Shown one piece after another: positions 6,537 through 11,663 of a DNA stretch of 11,663 nt (its first letter is position 1; every line of letters begins with the position of its first letter). Position numbers and translations under genes: made by a program. The stretch is from Hyphomicrobiales bacterium (GTDB taxonomy: Bacteria > Pseudomonadota > Alphaproteobacteria > Rhizobiales > Aestuariivirgaceae): contig JALVFB010000141.1 in the NCBI GenBank assembly GCA_027030295.1, positions 1 through 11,663 of the forward strand, read 5' to 3'. Under the pieces are notes generated by a model. That model saw only the letters and a list, made by a program, of their open reading frames with translations. It searched no databases and had not been told where the DNA came from.

Positions 6537-6555
6537 CGCCGGATGGCGGGAAAGG

Positions 6556-8214
<1,659 letters not shown>

Positions 8215-8289
8215 CCTGCGACAATCCGTCCGCATGGCGGAACAGGCGCGCGCCCGTCAGGCGAAATGACGCAAGGAGGGGGAGGGAAA

Positions 8290-8314
8290 ATAGTTGATTA
8301 CGCTAGTCGGGTAT
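8290..8314 (+). promoter_or_regulatory. IscR type-1 operator upstream of iscR
   Basis: Halves ATAGTTGATTA (8290-8300) and TAGTCGGGTAT (8304-8314) match the enterobacterial type-1 IscR consensus (ATASYYGACTRWWW, then YAGTCRRSTAT) at 21 of 25 positions. Three of the four mismatches fall in the central WWW. The site covers the putative -35 and most of the spacer of the iscR promoter, the position used for autorepression by [2Fe-2S]-IscR in Escherichia coli. The consensus is recalled rather than searched, but the agreement is too close for easy chance. Confidence 0.75.
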
Positions 8315-8321
8315 TTTATAT
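8294..8321 (+). promoter_or_regulatory. Candidate iscR operon promoter
   Basis: TTGATT (8294-8299) and TTATAT (8316-8321) are separated by 16 bases and sit in the only AT-rich patch of the hemB-iscR interval. Transcription would start near 8328, about 115 bases before iscR. The promoter overlaps the IscR-type operator, so repression by IscR under Fe-S sufficiency is predicted. Confidence 0.6.
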
Positions 8322-8443
8322 CAGCCACACGCAAACACGTGCATCGCCCCTTTTCGGCCGGTGCGCACGCTCTTCTTATCATGCCGGGTGCGCACGGAAC
8401 AAGGCATGTCGCGCATTCGGGGCAGAACGGGAGGCCGGCAGGA

Positions 8444-8956
8444 ATGAAACTTTCCACCAAGGGCCGCTATGCCGTGATGGCGATGGCCGATCTCGCCGCG
8501 CGCCGGTCGGACAGGCCGGTGCCGCTGGCCGCCATCGCCGCAAACCAGAATATCTCGCAGGAATACCTGGAGCAGCTGTTCGCCCGTCTGCGCCGGGCCG
8601 GACTGGTGGAATCGGTGCGCGGGCCGGGTGGCGGCTATCGGCTGAGCCGGGACCCCGAGGACATTTTCATCATCGACATCATTCGCGCCGCCGACGAGCC
8701 GTTGCAGGTGACCCGTTGCGCCGACGGCGATGGCGTCATGGGCTGTCAGAACGGCGCGGCCTGCATCACGCACGAGCTGTGGTCGGCGCTGAGCCGCCAG
8801 ATTTGCAATTTCCTGTCGCACATCACGCTGGGCGATGTCATCGAGCGGCGCAACCTGGCGCTGGCGGCGGAGGTGCGTCGGGCGGAGGCGCTGACGCCGC
8901 GGCATGCGTTGTCGGACCCGTGCGGCGAGCCGGCGCGCGAAAAGGAAGAGGCGTGA
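8444..8956 (+). CDS. iscR: Fe-S cluster regulator IscR (Rrf2 family)
   Basis: This is a 170-residue Rrf2-family regulator that senses Fe-S status through a [2Fe-2S] cluster and controls cluster assembly genes. The N-terminus MKLSTKGRYAVMAMADLA and the winged-helix region ISQEYLEQLFARLRRAGLVESVRGPGGGY (residues 37-65, quoted only as a landmark in part: YLEQLFARLR, GPGGGY) are diagnostic. Three cysteines, C92, C101 and C107, followed by H110 in CITHELW, form the cluster-ligand set (C-X8-C-X5-C-X2-H). The first spacing is three residues longer than in E. coli. The start at 8444 gives the conserved MKLST N-terminus, and GGGAGG lies about nine bases upstream. It heads the operon with the desulfurase 37 bp downstream and has a matching operator upstream, so it probably regulates itself. 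Confidence 0.95.
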   Translation: MKLSTKGRYAVMAMADLAARRSDRPVPLAAIAANQNISQEYLEQLFARLRRAGLVESVRGPGGGYRLSRDPEDIFIIDIIRAADEPLQVTRCADGDGVMGCQNGAACITHELWSALSRQICNFLSHITLGDVIERRNLALAAEVRRAEALTPRHALSDPCGEPAREKEEA

Positions 8957-8993
8957 AGGTTTCTTCCGCATCATCAGTCGAAAGTGTGAGGGC

Positions 8994-10136
8994 ATGAGCG
9001 GTTCCCGCGCATACATGGACGCCAACGCCACGCAGCCGCTGCATCCGGCGGCGCGGGCGGCCATGGTGCGCGTGTTCGAGGAGGGGGCGCTGAACGCCTC
9101 CGCCCAGCATGCGGAAGGGCGACGGGCGCGGGCCATCGTGGAAGAGGCGCGGGCAACTCTGGCGCGGCTGCTGGATTGCGATGCGCGGGAGATCGTCTTC
9201 ACCGCCTCCGGCTCGGAAGCCGACAACATGGCGGTGAAGGGGGCGGAGACGCGGGCGCACATCGTCTCGCCGCTGGAGCATCCGGCGGTGGCGCGCGCGG
9301 CGGCGGCCACCGGGCGGCCGGTCATGACGGTCGCGGTGGATGAAAACGGCGTCATCGATCTGTCAGCGCTGGAAACGGTGCTCAAGGAGGCGCCAAAGCC
9401 GGCGCAGGTGTGTCTGATGCTGGCCAGCCACGAGACGGGCGCCATCCAGCCGGTGCGCGAGACGGCCGAGCTGGCGCATGCGCACGGGGCCATCGTGCAT
9501 TGCGACGCGGTGCAGGCGGCGGGCCGCGTGCCGGTGTCCTTCCGGAGCCTGGGCGTGGACACGCTGGCCATTTCCGCCCACAAGTTCGGCGGGCCGCAGG
9601 GCACGGGCGCGCTCATCGTGCGCGAGGGGCTGACCATTGCGCCGCTGGTGCATGGCGGCGGACAGGAGTGGCGCCGGCGCGCCGGCACGGAGAACGTGGC
9701 CGGCATCGCCGGCATGGCGGCGGCGCTGGACGCGGCGGTCGCGGAGATGGCGGAAAAGGCGGCCAGGCTGAATCGGTTGCGCGCCATTCTTGAAGCGGGG
9801 CTGAAGGAGATGGCGCCCGGGGTGCGCATCTTTTCCGAAGGTGCCGAGCGCGCGCCCGGCGTGACGCTGTTCGCCATGCCGGGGCTGGATGCGGACATGG
9901 CGCGGATCGCGCTTGATCTCGAGGGTTTCGCCGTCTCTCGCGGCGCGGCCTGCGCTTCCGGCAAGGTGGAGCCGTCGGCGGCGCTGGTGGCCATGGGCGT
10001 GCCGGAGGGGCTGGCGCGCAACGCCCTGCGCGTCTCGCTGGGCGAATGGAATACGGAAGAGGAAGTGCGGGGCCTGCTGACGGCGCTGAAAAAGCTGTTC
10101 GCGCAGGCCCGGTCGGTGGCGGAAGCGGCCGCCTGA
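8994..10136 (+). CDS. iscS: Cysteine desulfurase, IscS/NifS type
   Basis: This PLP enzyme takes sulfur from L-cysteine and passes it as persulfide for Fe-S cluster building. The 380-residue product is a class-V aminotransferase fold. YMDANATQPLHP opens the protein; H96 is in LEHPAV, and D171 is in HCDAVQAAG. The PLP lysine is K197 in SAHKFGGPQGTG. The mobile catalytic Cys320 sits in SRGAACASGKVEPS, a long-loop arrangement typical of the IscS/NifS class rather than SufS. The start at 8994 has GAGGG three bases upstream and yields the conserved N-terminus. It lies between iscR and sufB, 37 and 30 bp from its neighbours, so it is co-transcribed and presumably feeds the SUF scaffold. The symbol could equally be written sufS-like; the IscS class is the better match. 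Confidence 0.93.
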   Translation: MSGSRAYMDANATQPLHPAARAAMVRVFEEGALNASAQHAEGRRARAIVEEARATLARLLDCDAREIVFTASGSEADNMAVKGAETRAHIVSPLEHPAVARAAAATGRPVMTVAVDENGVIDLSALETVLKEAPKPAQVCLMLASHETGAIQPVRETAELAHAHGAIVHCDAVQAAGRVPVSFRSLGVDTLAISAHKFGGPQGTGALIVREGLTIAPLVHGGGQEWRRRAGTENVAGIAGMAAALDAAVAEMAEKAARLNRLRAILEAGLKEMAPGVRIFSEGAERAPGVTLFAMPGLDADMARIALDLEGFAVSRGAACASGKVEPSAALVAMGVPEGLARNALRVSLGEWNTEEEVRGLLTALKKLFAQARSVAEAAA

Positions 10137-10166
10137 ACCACGCATTGCAAACCGGAGAACGGAACG

Positions 10167-11629
<1,463 letters not shown>

Positions 11630-11630
<1 letters not shown>

Positions 11631-11663
11631 TGAAGATGAATGCTTGCTTATCGGTGCCGCTCT
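11630..11663 (+). CDS. Possible start of the next gene in the suf operon (partial)
   Basis: An ATG begins on the last base of the sufB TGA (TGATG), and the frame stays open to the window edge, reading MKMNACLSVPL. The overlap suggests translational coupling. The peptide does not resemble the start of SufC. In some alphaproteobacteria a small uncharacterised gene sits between sufB and sufC, which could fit. Eleven codons are too few to identify it, and chance is possible. Confidence 0.3.

Larger units (their letters stand above)
6145..6555. other. Gene-poor intergenic stretch of about 410 bp
   Basis: This stretch lies between two minus-strand genes. It holds two hairpins (6180-6217 and 6491-6522), a perfect 10-bp palindrome CAAACGTTTG at 6329-6338, and relatively AT-richer DNA at about 6380-6450. 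A plus-strand frame starting at 6368 has no good ribosome site, no recognisable protein features, and would run through the second hairpin and into the antisense of the redoxin gene, so I do not call it. I see no convincing minus-strand promoter for the ligase-like gene. Confidence 0.6.

Overview
The window looks like ordinary chromosomal DNA from a GC-rich alphaproteobacterium. Three things suggest this: the run fabH - ihfA - MerR-type regulator - tRNA-Pro, the iscR - cysteine desulfurase - sufB order at the start of a SUF cluster, and a HemB with the Mg-type DVALD...D metal-site signature. I see no transposase, integrase, phage gene or CRISPR array. No species can be named from the sequence alone.

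Layout, left to right. Positions 1-63 hold the start of a minus-strand gene with a signal-peptide-like N-terminus, cut by the window edge. moeA (molybdenum cofactor synthesis) lies on the minus strand and ends just before a 22-bp hairpin. Divergent from it is a NiCoT/UreH-type metal transporter with a histidine-rich loop. Then come fabH (fatty acid initiation), ihfA and a MerR-type regulator on the plus strand, followed by a complete tRNA-Pro(GGG) and a 27/28-bp polypyrimidine/polypurine hairpin. A minus-strand O-antigen ligase/polymerase-like membrane protein follows. Next is a gene-free stretch of about 410 bp with two hairpins.

After the gap, hemB and a TlpA-like thiol-disulfide protein form a minus-strand pair overlapping by four bases (ATGA). 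Divergent from hemB is the iron-sulfur cluster operon: iscR, an IscS/NifS-type cysteine desulfurase and sufB. A reading frame begins on the last base of the sufB stop codon and runs off the window.

Functionally, the right half joins two iron-using pathways back to back: heme synthesis (hemB) and Fe-S assembly. The best regulatory signal is a close match to the enterobacterial IscR type-1 operator, lying over the putative iscR promoter. This predicts [2Fe-2S]-IscR feedback on the iscR-iscS-sufB operon. The left and middle parts are housekeeping genes. I did not find a clearly new multi-gene system. The most unusual items are the long intergenic hairpins, a possible small RNA in the 6.15-6.55 kb gap, and the heme/redoxin coupling.
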